Shown: positions 50,128 through 61,581 of the stretch, piece after piece
How positions within the stretch are numbered: the stretch's first letter is position 1
How the letters are laid out: each line of letters starts with the position of its first letter
From: Erwinia oleae
Lineage (GTDB): Bacteria > Pseudomonadota > Gammaproteobacteria > Enterobacterales > Enterobacteriaceae
Reading direction: 5' to 3'
Assembly (NCBI RefSeq): GCF_000770305.1
Contig: NZ_JNVB01000010.1
Coordinates: 16,080 to 80,079 of the forward strand
DNA length: 64,000 nt
Notes under the pieces: generated by a model
What the model was told of the DNA's origin: nothing
The model's database searches: none
What the model saw: only the letters and a program-made list of their open reading frames with translations
Translations under genes and position numbers: made by a program

Positions 50128-51831
50128 ATGGGCAAAATAATGACAATGGGCAGCAGACACGCACTGAACTGGACCAGCATACTGGTTGCCGTTCCCGTTG
50201 GGCTGGTCGCCACGTTAGCTACGTTGGGATTCCGGGCGCTGATCGAACTTATCACCGCAATGATTTTCGGCACCCGTCATGACGTGACGCAGGCGATGAC
50301 GGTTTACCCCTGGTATTTCTGGCCGCTGATTGTAGGCAGTGGTGGGGTGATTGCCGGATTTTTTCTGCGCTACGCCGCCGCCATTGAACAGAAAGAGACG
50401 GTGCGCACCGACTATCTGGATGTGATCAACGCCCGGCTCGATGCGGTACCGACCAAAACCTCGCTGTTTCGTGCGCTCTCCTCGCTTGCCAGCATCAGCA
50501 GCGGCGGCTCGATTGGTAAAGAGGGGCCGATGGTGCAGCTTTCAGCGCTCAGCGGCAGCCTGATGGGCCGTCTCTGTTTCCGGCGCCTCAACCTGCGCAA
50601 CAGCGATGTTGTGGCGATGGCGGCGGCGGCGGGGCTGTCGTCGGTCTATCATGCGCCGCTGGCGTCGGCCATTTTTGTGGCTGAGATTGCCTTTGGCATT
50701 TCGGCCATGCAGCGCCTTGTGCCGCTGATTATCTCCTCCGGCGTGGCGGTGCTGATGATGTGGTCGCTGGGCTACCGTTCCGCTATCTATCCGTTCTCGC
50801 ACGTGCTGTTTGAACTCACGCCCGCGACGATACTGTTGACCGTTGCGGTTGGCCTGCTGGCCGGGCTGGTTGGCTGGGCGATGATTTGGCTGATCGCGCA
50901 GAGCAGGCAACGTTTTGGCGTTGTCCGGAGCCTGCCGCTGCGGCTGGGATTCGGCGGGCTGATCGTGGGTACGATGGCCATCGGCTCGACAAAAATTCTG
51001 GGCAACGGCTATGAAGTGATTGTTGAGATCATGGCCAGCGGCTTTCTGATTAAGGCGCTCTTTGTGTTGCTGCTGCTCAAGATGTGCGCCACGGCGGTGT
51101 CGGTGGGTTCCGGGGCGGTCGGCGGCCTGTTTACGCCTTCACTGCTGATTGGAGCCATTCTTGGTGTGCTGGTGGCTTCACTAGCGGTTCTGGCAGGGTT
51201 GCCGATAAGTAACGTGCTTATTTTTGCCGCTGTCGGCATGGGCGCGGTGCTGGCGTCGGTAAGCCAGGCGCCGCTGATGGCGATGCTGATGGTGTTGGAA
51301 ATGACCCTGAACAGCAGCCTGCTGTTTCCCGCGATGATCGCCTGCTTGCTGGCTTCCATGACCGTTTACCACCTGCACGCCAACAGCACCTATCCGGTTA
51401 TCAAAAACCATTTTCGGCGCTCAGACGCCAAGTTCGATTTTGATAACGGCATCATTTCACAGTTTATCGTTTCCGGCGCGGCGCTGACGCCGACCGCCTC
51501 GGTCGGAAAAGCGCTGGCCGTCAGTTCATTAAAGCGCGAGCGTTTTGTGTATGTGATCGGTGAAGAGGGCGAATTCCTGGGCGCGGTATCGATTCACGAT
51601 ATTTCGCGGCAGGTGCTGGATAAAGTTATCACGCTGGACTCGCCGGTGAGCTGCGTGATGGATGAAAGCTTTCCCTATATTTTTGAAAACCAAACCATCA
51701 CCGAAGGCTGGGAAGCGTTTGCAAAAGTGACGCTGGAGCGCCTGCCGGTGCTGAACAACCCGCAGGAGAAAAAATACCTCGGCGCGCTGACCAAAACCAG
51801 CCTGATTCAGAAAGCGAAAGACTTCTTATAA
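50128..51831 (+). CDS. CLC-family chloride channel/antiporter with CBS domains
   Basis: Up to 567 residues. Selectivity-filter motifs are GGSIGKEGP (with the gating Glu), GSGAVGGLFTPSLLIG and the MAAAAGLSSVYHAPL helix. A C-terminal CBS pair occupies roughly the last 130 residues. The gating Glu predicts Cl-/H+ exchange. The start is uncertain: ATGs at 50128, 50140 and 50146 are all close together and none has a good SD. It is not part of the E. coli block that surrounds it, and the CBS tail separates it from E. coli ClcA. Confidence 0.85.
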   Translation: MGKIMTMGSRHALNWTSILVAVPVGLVATLATLGFRALIELITAMIFGTRHDVTQAMTVYPWYFWPLIVGSGGVIAGFFLRYAAAIEQKETVRTDYLDVINARLDAVPTKTSLFRALSSLASISSGGSIGKEGPMVQLSALSGSLMGRLCFRRLNLRNSDVVAMAAAAGLSSVYHAPLASAIFVAEIAFGISAMQRLVPLIISSGVAVLMMWSLGYRSAIYPFSHVLFELTPATILLTVAVGLLAGLVGWAMIWLIAQSRQRFGVVRSLPLRLGFGGLIVGTMAIGSTKILGNGYEVIVEIMASGFLIKALFVLLLLKMCATAVSVGSGAVGGLFTPSLLIGAILGVLVASLAVLAGLPISNVLIFAAVGMGAVLASVSQAPLMAMLMVLEMTLNSSLLFPAMIACLLASMTVYHLHANSTYPVIKNHFRRSDAKFDFDNGIISQFIVSGAALTPTASVGKALAVSSLKRERFVYVIGEEGEFLGAVSIHDISRQVLDKVITLDSPVSCVMDESFPYIFENQTITEGWEAFAKVTLERLPVLNNPQEKKYLGALTKTSLIQKAKDFL

Positions 51832-51836
51832 AGACG

Positions 51837-52337
51837 TCAGCTTTCGCGCCCGTGCAGCGCCTGCTCGGTCAGCCAGAGCCGCGTATCAAACTCTAACTGA
51901 TGATACTGCGGCTCCATGTGGCAGCAAAGCTGGTAAAACGCCTTGTTATGCGCTTTCTCTTTGATGTGCGCCAGTTCATGTACCACGATCATCCGCAGAA
52001 AGGCTCCCGGCGCCTGTTTGAAAATGGTCGCCACGCGAATTTCCGCCTTCGCTTTCAGTTTCCCGCCCTGAACGCGGGAAATGGCGGTGTGCAGGCCGAG
52101 CGCATCCTTCATGATCCTGATTTTGCTGTCGTAGAGCACTTTATTGAGCGGGGGCGCATTGCGCAGCGCCTGATTTTTAAGCGCCATTGCATAGTCATAC
52201 AGCTCGCGGTCGCTGGTCACGCTGTGGCTCTCCGGATAGCGTTTGCGCAGCACGTCGCCGAGCCGCTGCTGAGCGATGAGCTGACGCACCTGCGCCAGCA
52301 GCGATTCAGGATAGCCCTGAAGGTAAATCAATGACAT
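51837..52337 (-). CDS. ygjP: YgjP-family zinc metallopeptidase-like protein
   Basis: 166 residues with the metal motif VVHELAHIKEKAHNKAF (HExxH plus a downstream H/N). It belongs to the DUF45/WLM group and lacks a signal or membrane segment, so it is cytoplasmic. A peptidase role is inferred from the motif; E. coli YgjP is uncharacterised. Divergent from rlmG, as in E. coli. Confidence 0.93.
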   Translation of the reverse strand: MSLIYLQGYPESLLAQVRQLIAQQRLGDVLRKRYPESHSVTSDRELYDYAMALKNQALRNAPPLNKVLYDSKIRIMKDALGLHTAISRVQGGKLKAKAEIRVATIFKQAPGAFLRMIVVHELAHIKEKAHNKAFYQLCCHMEPQYHQLEFDTRLWLTEQALHGRES

Positions 52338-52418
52338 GCCAGCTCCTGCAAGAAAAACGTTTACTGTCGGCGCGATTTAGGGGATAAAGCGCGGGAATTT
52401 TACCACTAAGGTTATCCC

Positions 52419-53546
52419 ATGAGCCAACTTGAACTGAGCCACCGCACGCTGACGCTGCATCGCTTTCCCCCCATGCGTGAGGAGAGCCCGCTACAGGCGT
52501 GGGATGCCGCTGATGAATACCTGTTAAACACGCTGAACGAGACGTCCGTTAGCGGCCCGACGCTGATCTTTAACGACGCCTTTGGCGCGCTGGCCTGTGC
52601 GCTGGCGGACGATGCGGTGTTCAGCATTGGCGATTCGCTGCTCAGCCAGCTGGCGACACGGCAAAACCTGAAGCTTAATGGCAGGGAAGAGGATGCGGTC
52701 ACGCTGCTGGACAGCCTTGCGCCGCTGCCTGCCGCTCCCGCCCGCGTGCTGATCAAAATCCCGAAAACGCTGGCCCTGCTGGAGCATCAGCTGCGCGCGC
52801 TACGCAGCGTGGTTACGCCGGAGACGCAGATCGTCGCCGCCGGGAAAGTCAAAGAGATCCACAGCTCAACGCTTCAGCTTTTTGAGCGCGTACTGGGGAA
52901 AACCACCACCTCGCTGGCGGTGAAGAAGGCGCGCCTGATCTACTGCACGCCGGATTTGCCCGTGCTGGCGGATGCGCCCGCCACGCTGACCTGGCCGCTC
53001 GACGGCACTGATTACCACATCCACAACCATGCCAACGTGTTTGCCCGCAGCAGTCTTGATATCGGCGCGCGCTTTTTTATCGCGCATCTGCCGGAAAATA
53101 TCGACGGGGAGATCCTTGATCTTGGCTGCGGCAACGGCGTTATTGGCCTGATGGCCCTTGAGAAAAACCCCGATGCGGTGGTGCACTTTGTGGATGAATC
53201 GATGACGGCGGTGGCGTCCAGCCAGCTGAACGTTGAGGTGAATCGCCCGCAGGATCTGGCGCGAAGCCGTTTTTCAGTGAACAACGTGCTGTCAGGTTTT
53301 CCCTCAGACAGCCTGAGCGCAGTACTGTGCAATCCGCCTTTCCATCAGCAAAACGCGGTCACCGATCATGTTGCCTGGCAGATGTTTCGCGATGCCCGTC
53401 GTTGCCTCGCCTGGAGCGGCGAACTGCGCATCGTGGGTAACCGCCACCTCGACTATTACCACAAAATGAAAAAGCTGTTCGGCAACTGCGACACCGTGGC
53501 GTCGAACCAGAAGTTCGTTATCCTGCGTGCGGTCAAAGTCCGCTAA
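52419..53546 (+). CDS. rlmG: 23S rRNA (guanine-1835-N2)-methyltransferase RlmG
   Basis: 375 residues, two MTS-type domains. The active C-terminal one has [15 protein letters not shown] and the NPPF catalytic motif (CNPPFHQQN). It modifies G1835 of 23S rRNA. Its stop overlaps the stop of the convergent YfiH-like gene by four bases. Confidence 0.96.
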   Translation: MSQLELSHRTLTLHRFPPMREESPLQAWDAADEYLLNTLNETSVSGPTLIFNDAFGALACALADDAVFSIGDSLLSQLATRQNLKLNGREEDAVTLLDSLAPLPAAPARVLIKIPKTLALLEHQLRALRSVVTPETQIVAAGKVKEIHSSTLQLFERVLGKTTTSLAVKKARLIYCTPDLPVLADAPATLTWPLDGTDYHIHNHANVFARSSLDIGARFFIAHLPENIDGEILDLGCGNGVIGLMALEKNPDAVVHFVDESMTAVASSQLNVEVNRPQDLARSRFSVNNVLSGFPSDSLSAVLCNPPFHQQNAVTDHVAWQMFRDARRCLAWSGELRIVGNRHLDYYHKMKKLFGNCDTVASNQKFVILRAVKVR

Positions 53547-54259
53547 CCACGCCGCTGTATCCATGAATACCGCTGCTGATAGCCATGACTGAAATGGGTG
53601 TTGCGACGATAGCTTGCCTGCTCTTCCGCCATACAGTAGGTACAAACGCGGCTCAGTTCGATCTGCGTTGCCGGCACACCTTCGCGTAGGGCGATGCGTT
53701 TCGCCAGCAGCGGCAGGTCAAACCACACGCCCTGCGTGGTGGCCGCCGCCTGTGCGCGTACGGCGGCCGGGTTGGCTGGCTGGTGTGCGGTAACCGGCAG
53801 CAGCGGCGTCAGCCCGTGCGGATTTTCCTGCCCGACGCGCGTTATCAGATCCTTACCCAGTTCGTAGCAGCATGGGCCGATCGACGGGCCGACGGCGATC
53901 GTCAGGCTTTCCGGCGTGGCGCCTTGCTCGCACAGACGATGAAGCGTGTTGATCAGCACGCCTTTCAGCGTGCCGGTGAGGCTGGCGTGAACGGCGGCAA
54001 CCTGCTTGCCGCGCGCGTCGGCAATCAGTATCGGCAGGCAGTCGGCGGTATAGACCGCCAGCGGACGATGGCCGCTGCCGATCAGCCCGTCGGCCTCACG
54101 GCTTTTCACCGGCAGCGCTTCGCTGTCGGTGACCACCGTCGCACTGTGGCGCTGATGGTTATAGATGGCATCGTCCGGCGGTGCCTCGCCGGCTGGCAGA
54201 AAGGCGTGATCGAGCCAGTCAAAAGCGGAGAGCAGCGTTGAGCGGCAGGTATCAGGCAT
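53543..54259 (-). CDS. YfiH/PgeF-like 'laccase-domain' protein
   Basis: 238 residues of the polyphenol-oxidase-like DUF152 family. The metal-binding cluster residues are visible in YTADCLPIL (Asp-Cys), [10 protein letters not shown] (His) and [12 protein letters not shown] (Cys). The usual HAGWRG reads HASLTG here, and the C-terminal block is [19 protein letters not shown] with extra residues. E. coli YfiH is a purine nucleoside phosphorylase/editing enzyme for cell-wall precursors and lies next to clpB, so this is likely a second, diverged copy. It separates rlmG from fadH, which are adjacent in E. coli. Confidence 0.82.
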   Translation of the reverse strand: MPDTCRSTLLSAFDWLDHAFLPAGEAPPDDAIYNHQRHSATVVTDSEALPVKSREADGLIGSGHRPLAVYTADCLPILIADARGKQVAAVHASLTGTLKGVLINTLHRLCEQGATPESLTIAVGPSIGPCCYELGKDLITRVGQENPHGLTPLLPVTAHQPANPAAVRAQAAATTQGVWFDLPLLAKRIALREGVPATQIELSRVCTYCMAEEQASYRRNTHFSHGYQQRYSWIQRRG

Positions 54260-54325
54260 CAGGGCGTCCTTCCGGGTTGGGATCGTATCCTGTCATTATG
54301 GCTGAAAGCGTATCGCCGATCCCGC

Positions 54326-57058
<2,733 letters not shown>

Positions 57059-57685
57059 TTGACGACTCTAAAACCCCTGTTAGCGAAAAATCGTAGTTGG
57101 GCCTTACAGCGCCGCCAACGCAATCCGCACTATTTTCGACAAAACGTACATTCGCAGCAGCCGCATTCGTTGTGGATTGGCTGTTCAGACAGTCGTGTGC
57201 CTGCCGAAGTACTGACGGGTGCGCATCCCGGAGAACTGTTTGTCCATCGTAATATCGCCAATATGGTGGTGAGCGGCGACGACAATTTTATGAGCGTGCT
57301 GCAATACGCGCTGGAGTATCTGAAAGTGTCGCGCATTGTGCTGTGCGGACATTACGGCTGCGGCGGCGTACAGGCGGCGACATCGCTGCCGGATATTCCC
57401 CTTTCTGATGAAAACTCACCGCTGGCTCGTCGTATCACCCAACTGCGGGAAGCAATATCGCCGGGTCTGGCTGAAGCGACGGACGGGGAAGATGAAACCG
57501 CGCGATTGAACCGGCTGGTTGAGGTTAATGTCCTCGCGCAGTTTGCTCATCTCATTGAAGCCGAACCGGTACGTAACGCCTGGCGCGACGGGGTGCAGCT
57601 GGATGTATTCGGCTGCGTTTATGATCTCAAAAGCGGTCACCTCAAAGAGCTTATCCAGCAGAATGCGGAGGGGAAAACGGTATGA
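57059..57685 (+). CDS. Beta-carbonic anhydrase
   Basis: 208 residues if it starts at the TTG at 57059, which has GAAGAGAG eight bases upstream. Other TTGs at 57035 and 57041 are less well placed, and no ATG exists. Zinc ligands are visible in CSDSR (Cys, Asp) and CGHYGCGG (His, Cys). LFVHRNIAN is also typical. It interconverts CO2 and bicarbonate. Its stop overlaps the start of the SulP gene by four bases, so enzyme and anion transporter are made together. Confidence 0.9.
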   Translation: MTTLKPLLAKNRSWALQRRQRNPHYFRQNVHSQQPHSLWIGCSDSRVPAEVLTGAHPGELFVHRNIANMVVSGDDNFMSVLQYALEYLKVSRIVLCGHYGCGGVQAATSLPDIPLSDENSPLARRITQLREAISPGLAEATDGEDETARLNRLVEVNVLAQFAHLIEAEPVRNAWRDGVQLDVFGCVYDLKSGHLKELIQQNAEGKTV

Positions 57686-59163
57686 ATTTCAACACGCTTC
57701 GCCAGGACATCCCTGCGGGACTGGTGGTTTTTCTGGTCGCGCTGCCGCTGTGTCTGGGGATTGCTCAGGCCAGTGGCCTTCCGCCGTTTGTCGGTTTGCT
57801 GACCGGCGTGATCGGTGGTTTGGTGGTCACTACCTTCAGCCCCTCCAAATTTGCAGTAAGCGGTCCGGCCGCCGGATTGGTCACCATCGTTACCGGCGCT
57901 ATCGAGACGCTTGGTTCGTTTTCTGCGCTGCTGCTTGCGCTGGTTATCGCCGGCGTTCTCCAGTTCCTGTTGGGACTGGCGCATGCCGGGCGGTTTATTA
58001 CGCTCGTACCCGGCACGGTGATCAAAGGCATGCTGGCGGCGATTGGTATTTTGCTGATTATTCAACAGATCCCCGTCGCACTGGGCGCAGCCGAAGAGAG
58101 TGAACTGAGCGATATGGTGACCGGCGGCGCCTTCAGCTTCTCCCTCTCCGCCATCGTGGTATCCGGCATCGGCCTGCTTATTCTGTGGTTCTGGACTACG
58201 CCAACGCTGAAAAAGGTTAAGGCGCTGAGCTGGATGCCCGGCCCGCTGGTCGCCGTGCTGTTTGGCTGTCTGGCAACCGTGGTCGGTGGACGCTTGTTCC
58301 CGGAGATCGTCAGCAACCTGCCGCGCATCTCGCTGCCGGCTTTTGACAGCATTCAGGCGCTGACCGGCGAACTGGAAAGCCCTGACTGGGCGGCCTGGCA
58401 AAATCCCGCCATCTACGTGGTTGCCGTGACCCTGGCTATTGTAGCCAGTCTGGAAACGCTGCTGAGCCAGGAGGCGTTGAAAAAACTTCGTGCTCAGCAT
58501 CCTGCGCCGTCGCCGGATAAAGAGATGCGCGCTCAGGGGATCGGTAACCTCATCAGCGGTTTTTTAGGTGGCCTGCCTATTACCGCCGTTATCGTGCGCA
58601 GTTCGGTAAACGTCAGCGTCGGCGCGCAGAGCAAACTCTCAATCTTTGTTCATGGCGTTCTGCTGCTGGTCTGTGGACTGTGGTTCAGCGATTTACTTAA
58701 TGCCATCCCGCTGGCCAGCCTCGCTGCGGTACTGCTTTACACCGGTTACAAACTTGCCACGCCGCGTCTGTTCATCGAACAGTTTCGTCAGGGGGCACAG
58801 CAATATGTGCCATTCCTGGCGACCATCGGCGGCATTCTGGTGTTCGGCATGCTGGCGGGCATCGGTATTGGCCTGGCGACGCAAATCCTGTTCAGCGTTT
58901 ACAAAAGTCACCGCAACGCCATGCTGTTGACGCGCTATGACGATCACTACGTGCTTCGTTTCCAGCAGAATCTGACGTTTATGCACAACCCGCGTCTGAA
59001 AGGGCTGCTGGCGCAAATTCCCGAAAACAGCGTGGTGATCGTCGATCACGATAATGCGGAGTATCTCGATCCCGACGTTAAAGCGGTGCTCGAAGATTTC
59101 GGCGAAGGCGCGGGCAAACGCGGTATTGTTTTAAACCAGTGGCCGGTGAAAGTCGCGGGGTAA
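57682..59163 (+). CDS. SulP-family anion transporter (probably bicarbonate)
   Basis: 493 residues. Ten to twelve hydrophobic segments start from DIPAGLVVFLVALPLCLGIA, with SGPAAGL in the substrate region. The C-terminal STAS part is short (about 60 residues after the last helix: RLKGLLAQIPENSVVIVDHDN through NQWPVKV). SulP proteins fused or coupled to a carbonic anhydrase are linked to bicarbonate uptake. Sulfate transport is the alternative. The four-base overlap with the carbonic anhydrase gene supports the bicarbonate reading. Confidence 0.88.
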   Translation: MNFNTLRQDIPAGLVVFLVALPLCLGIAQASGLPPFVGLLTGVIGGLVVTTFSPSKFAVSGPAAGLVTIVTGAIETLGSFSALLLALVIAGVLQFLLGLAHAGRFITLVPGTVIKGMLAAIGILLIIQQIPVALGAAEESELSDMVTGGAFSFSLSAIVVSGIGLLILWFWTTPTLKKVKALSWMPGPLVAVLFGCLATVVGGRLFPEIVSNLPRISLPAFDSIQALTGELESPDWAAWQNPAIYVVAVTLAIVASLETLLSQEALKKLRAQHPAPSPDKEMRAQGIGNLISGFLGGLPITAVIVRSSVNVSVGAQSKLSIFVHGVLLLVCGLWFSDLLNAIPLASLAAVLLYTGYKLATPRLFIEQFRQGAQQYVPFLATIGGILVFGMLAGIGIGLATQILFSVYKSHRNAMLLTRYDDHYVLRFQQNLTFMHNPRLKGLLAQIPENSVVIVDHDNAEYLDPDVKAVLEDFGEGAGKRGIVLNQWPVKVAG

Positions 59164-59210
59164 GACGACATTCTTAAACGGTAAAAGAAGGGCCTGATAA
59201 GACATCGTTG

Positions 59211-59244
59211 TAAAAATGAGGGGCGAAGCGCCCCTCATTTTATT
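59211..59244 (+). terminator. Terminator after the SulP gene
   Basis: AAAATGAGGGGCG-AA-GCGCCCCTCATTTT, a long perfect stem ending in ATTTTATT. Confidence 0.92.
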
Positions 59245-59316
59245 CCTGATGATTGTTGCAAATGGTGTGGCGCGTTCTATGCTTCGGGAGCAAATTTGCT
59301 GTTCAGAGGGATTGCT

Positions 59317-60432
59317 ATGAGATTTAAGGGTTTGACGAAAGGATTTTTCATTCTGATTTTGTTTATCGTAACGGTCGCGTTTTTCAACGTTCTTGGACCT
59401 TACTTTTCCGCCATTTTATGGGCGGCGATCCTCGCCGTTATTTTCCAGCCGATGAAAACCCGTCTCAGAACGCTGTTAGCCGACAGAAACGGGCTCGCAT
59501 CACTGCTGACGCTGTTAATCATCTGCCTGATTGTCTTCACGCCGTTGGCCATCGTCGCGTCATCCATGGCGATTGAATTCAACGTGGTCTATCTCAAGCT
59601 TCAACACAATAATACGCAATTGCCGGTCATATTTACCGATGCGATACAGCACCTGCCGCAATGGGCGCGTAATTTCCTCGCCGATCACGATCTGGACAAC
59701 GCCGCGAGCATTCAGCAAAAACTGTCGCAGTTTGCGCTTCAGGGCAGCCGATACGTCGCAGGAAGCGTTTTCCTGATCGGTAAAGGCACGTTCAGTTTTG
59801 TGGTGGGCTTTGGCGTGATGCTTTATCTGCTGTTCTTCCTCTTGAAGGATGGTGCCTGGCTGGTGAATCTGATCCTGGAATCGCTGCCGCTGTCGAAATA
59901 CGTTAAGCATCATCTGTTTATGAAGTTTGCCGCCGTTGCGCGTGCGACGGTGAAAGGAACAGTGGCGGTCGCTATTGTCCAGGGTACGCTGGGCGGCATC
60001 GCGTTCTGGTTCGCCGACATTGACGGCAGCCTGCTGTGGGGCGCGCTGATGGCGTTTCTTTCCCTGATCCCCGCCGTCGGTTCGGCGATTATCTGGGTTC
60101 CTGCTGCCATCTACCTCTTTGCCACGGGAATGCTGTGGAAGGGCATCCTGCTGGTGGCGTTTTTCGTGGTGGTGATTGGGCTGGTGGATAATATTTTGCG
60201 TCCGCTGTTGGTGGGTAAAGACACCAAGATGCCTGACTACCTGATCCTGATTGCCACGCTGGGCGGCATGGAAATTTACGGTATTAACGGTTTCGTTATC
60301 GGGCCGCTTATTGCTGCGCTCTTTATTGCCTGCTGGAATCTGCTGTCCGGCCGCGATCATCAGGGCAACAGTGATGAAATTGATGAGGATTTTATCGAAG
60401 AAGGTAAAAATCACGCTGAATCAAATAGTTAA
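59317..60432 (+). CDS. AI-2E family (PerM/YdiK-like) permease
   Basis: 371 residues from the ATG at 59317 (AGAGGGA upstream). Seven or eight hydrophobic segments with the family's C-terminal signature FLSLIPAVGSAIIWVPAAIYL and VDNILRPLLVGKDTKMPDYLIL are present. Family members have been tied to AI-2 export or sodium/proton antiport; the real role here is open. The acidic tail (SDEIDEDFIEEG) is cytoplasmic. Last core gene before the prophage-type region. Confidence 0.88.
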   Translation: MRFKGLTKGFFILILFIVTVAFFNVLGPYFSAILWAAILAVIFQPMKTRLRTLLADRNGLASLLTLLIICLIVFTPLAIVASSMAIEFNVVYLKLQHNNTQLPVIFTDAIQHLPQWARNFLADHDLDNAASIQQKLSQFALQGSRYVAGSVFLIGKGTFSFVVGFGVMLYLLFFLLKDGAWLVNLILESLPLSKYVKHHLFMKFAAVARATVKGTVAVAIVQGTLGGIAFWFADIDGSLLWGALMAFLSLIPAVGSAIIWVPAAIYLFATGMLWKGILLVAFFVVVIGLVDNILRPLLVGKDTKMPDYLILIATLGGMEIYGINGFVIGPLIAALFIACWNLLSGRDHQGNSDEIDEDFIEEGKNHAESNS

Positions 60433-60440
60433 CTTGTTAT

Positions 60441-60472
60441 CAAACGCGGCGTTTTCGCGCCGCGTTCTCTTC
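60441..60472 (+). terminator. Terminator after the AI-2E-family gene
   Basis: AACGCGGCG-TTTTCG-CGCCGCGTT hairpin followed by CTCTTCT. It also marks the end of recognisable core DNA. Confidence 0.7.
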
Positions 60473-60548
60473 TGACATGCAGGAATTCGGCGTTCTTGCG
60501 AGCCAGATCAAATTCTATGTACTGAATTTCTCTTCACCGAAAAAAAGC

Positions 60549-60593
60549 ATTTCACATTTTTAATAAACAGATATACTGTGTTTATATACAGTA
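60549..60593 (+). promoter_or_regulatory. Promoter with an overlapping consensus LexA box
   Basis: TACTGT-GTTTATAT-ACAGTA at 60574-60593 is a perfectly symmetric SOS box (CTGT-N8-ACAG with the flanking TA). It overlaps a TATACT (60572-60577) that has TTTCAC or TTCACA 15-16 bases upstream as a possible -35. LexA bound here would block transcription into the 260-base leader and the DUF4062 gene. Confidence 0.85.
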
Positions 60594-60784
60594 TTTCCTG
60601 CGGCCTGTTTCATCTCAGGCCAGCTCTGGCGCGATGTCGTACAGGGCTGTTTCAATTTGCCAAATGTTCATTTCTATCTGGCCATGACAATGCGGTCATG
60701 GTTTGTCCGCCTGTATCCTACGCAGAACATCACCGCGACATTAACAGGCAGACGTGGCGGAGGATCGGTGTGTCGCTGCTTATA
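60594..60784 (+). other. Leader DNA between the SOS box and the lone CRISPR-like repeat
   Basis: No supported gene. A 33-codon frame from the ATG at about 60687 contains FVRLYPTQNITATLTGR, and the reading continues in another frame with TWRRIGV. Together these faintly recall the YxP...LxGxWLxxxGF pattern of the SOS-regulated SymE toxin family. A frameshifted symE relic would fit the LexA box, but the resemblance is weak. Confidence 0.2.
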
Positions 60785-60813
60785 GTGTTCCCCGCGTGCG
60801 CGGGGTTATACCG
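60785..60813 (+). repeat. Solitary type I-E-like CRISPR repeat
   Basis: A 29-base unit GTGTTCCCCGCG-TGCG-CGGGGTTATACCG, exactly the length and layout of enterobacterial type I-E repeats. It differs at about three positions from GTGTTCCCCGCG-TGAG-CGGGGATAAACCG as known from Erwinia. No second copy lies 61 bases away on either side and no cas gene is in the window. It forms a stable CCCCGC/GCGGGG hairpin and lies about 40 bases before the DUF4062 start codon. Confidence 0.7.
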
Positions 60814-60854
60814 CGATGCCTCCAATGTTAAATTCCTGCTGAAGGGTGAGCGGC

Positions 60855-61460
60855 ATGATTAGAAAATTTCAGGTTTTCGTCTCGTCAACATTCAACGACC
60901 TGCTTGACGAGCGTCAGGCGGCGGTGAGTGCGATCCTCACGGCGGGGCACATTCCAGCGGGTATGGAGCTGTTTAAACCCGGCGATCAAACTCAGCTCGA
61001 CATTATCAAAAGATGGATAGACGAGTCGGACATTTACCTGCTGGTGTTGGGGGGGCGATACGGATCGATTGCGCCGGGCAGCGAGTCCAGCTACACGGAG
61101 CTTGAGTATGACTACGCGTTGAAAACCAATAAGCCCCTGTTTTCGGTGGTCATTGATGAGGACTACCTGGCGCATAAAGTGCGCGATTTCGGACAGCGCG
61201 TTCTGGAGCTTGACCATCATGATCAATACAGAGCATTCAGAAGCAAAGTTGTCAGCTATCCGGTGGCATTCTATAAGGATAATAAAGATATACAGATCGC
61301 TGTCTATAAAACGTTGCCAGCGCTTGTATCAGAAAGAGATCTTAAGGGCTGGGTATCAGGCAGAGATCTTCCTGATAACCAGGGGCTGATTGAACAGATC
61401 TCGCGCCTCACGCAGGAGAACGCAAGCCTGCGATCGTTGGTAACATTGCTTTCGACATGA
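60855..61460 (+). CDS. DUF4062-domain protein
   Basis: 201 residues from the ATG at 60855 (GAAGGG eight bases upstream; a GTG at 60846 is possible). The DUF4062 signature FQVFVSSTFNDLLDERQAA is at residues ~5-23, with PAGMELF, LLVLGGRYGSI and SSYTELEYDYALK following. This is a TIR/SLOG-like Rossmannoid pattern found in bacterial conflict proteins, usually fused to a larger effector. Here the domain stands nearly alone with a short coiled-coil tail (LIEQISRLTQENASLRSLV). SOS-box control and the prophage position suggest a phage-borne accessory or defence gene. That is inference. Confidence 0.8.
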   Translation: MIRKFQVFVSSTFNDLLDERQAAVSAILTAGHIPAGMELFKPGDQTQLDIIKRWIDESDIYLLVLGGRYGSIAPGSESSYTELEYDYALKTNKPLFSVVIDEDYLAHKVRDFGQRVLELDHHDQYRAFRSKVVSYPVAFYKDNKDIQIAVYKTLPALVSERDLKGWVSGRDLPDNQGLIEQISRLTQENASLRSLVTLLST

Positions 61461-61581
61461 ATGCATCGTGGTTTCTGTCCCGCCGCCGGGGAAAAACAAC
61501 GTTCACTTTGTCTTGCGGCTCATGAGATCGCCAGTTAAAAGGGCTACCTTTCGTTTTGCCGATCCGTACAAAGAAAAATCG

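Noticed and set aside
60785..60813. A CRISPR array
   Set aside because: Only one repeat is present. The positions 61 bases up- and downstream do not resemble it, so there is no array or spacer.
60578..60862. 94-codon open frame reading from inside the LexA box into the DUF4062 gene
   Set aside because: It starts within the operator and promoter, has no ribosome-binding site, runs through the CRISPR-like repeat and overlaps the DUF4062 start. The residues show no family pattern.
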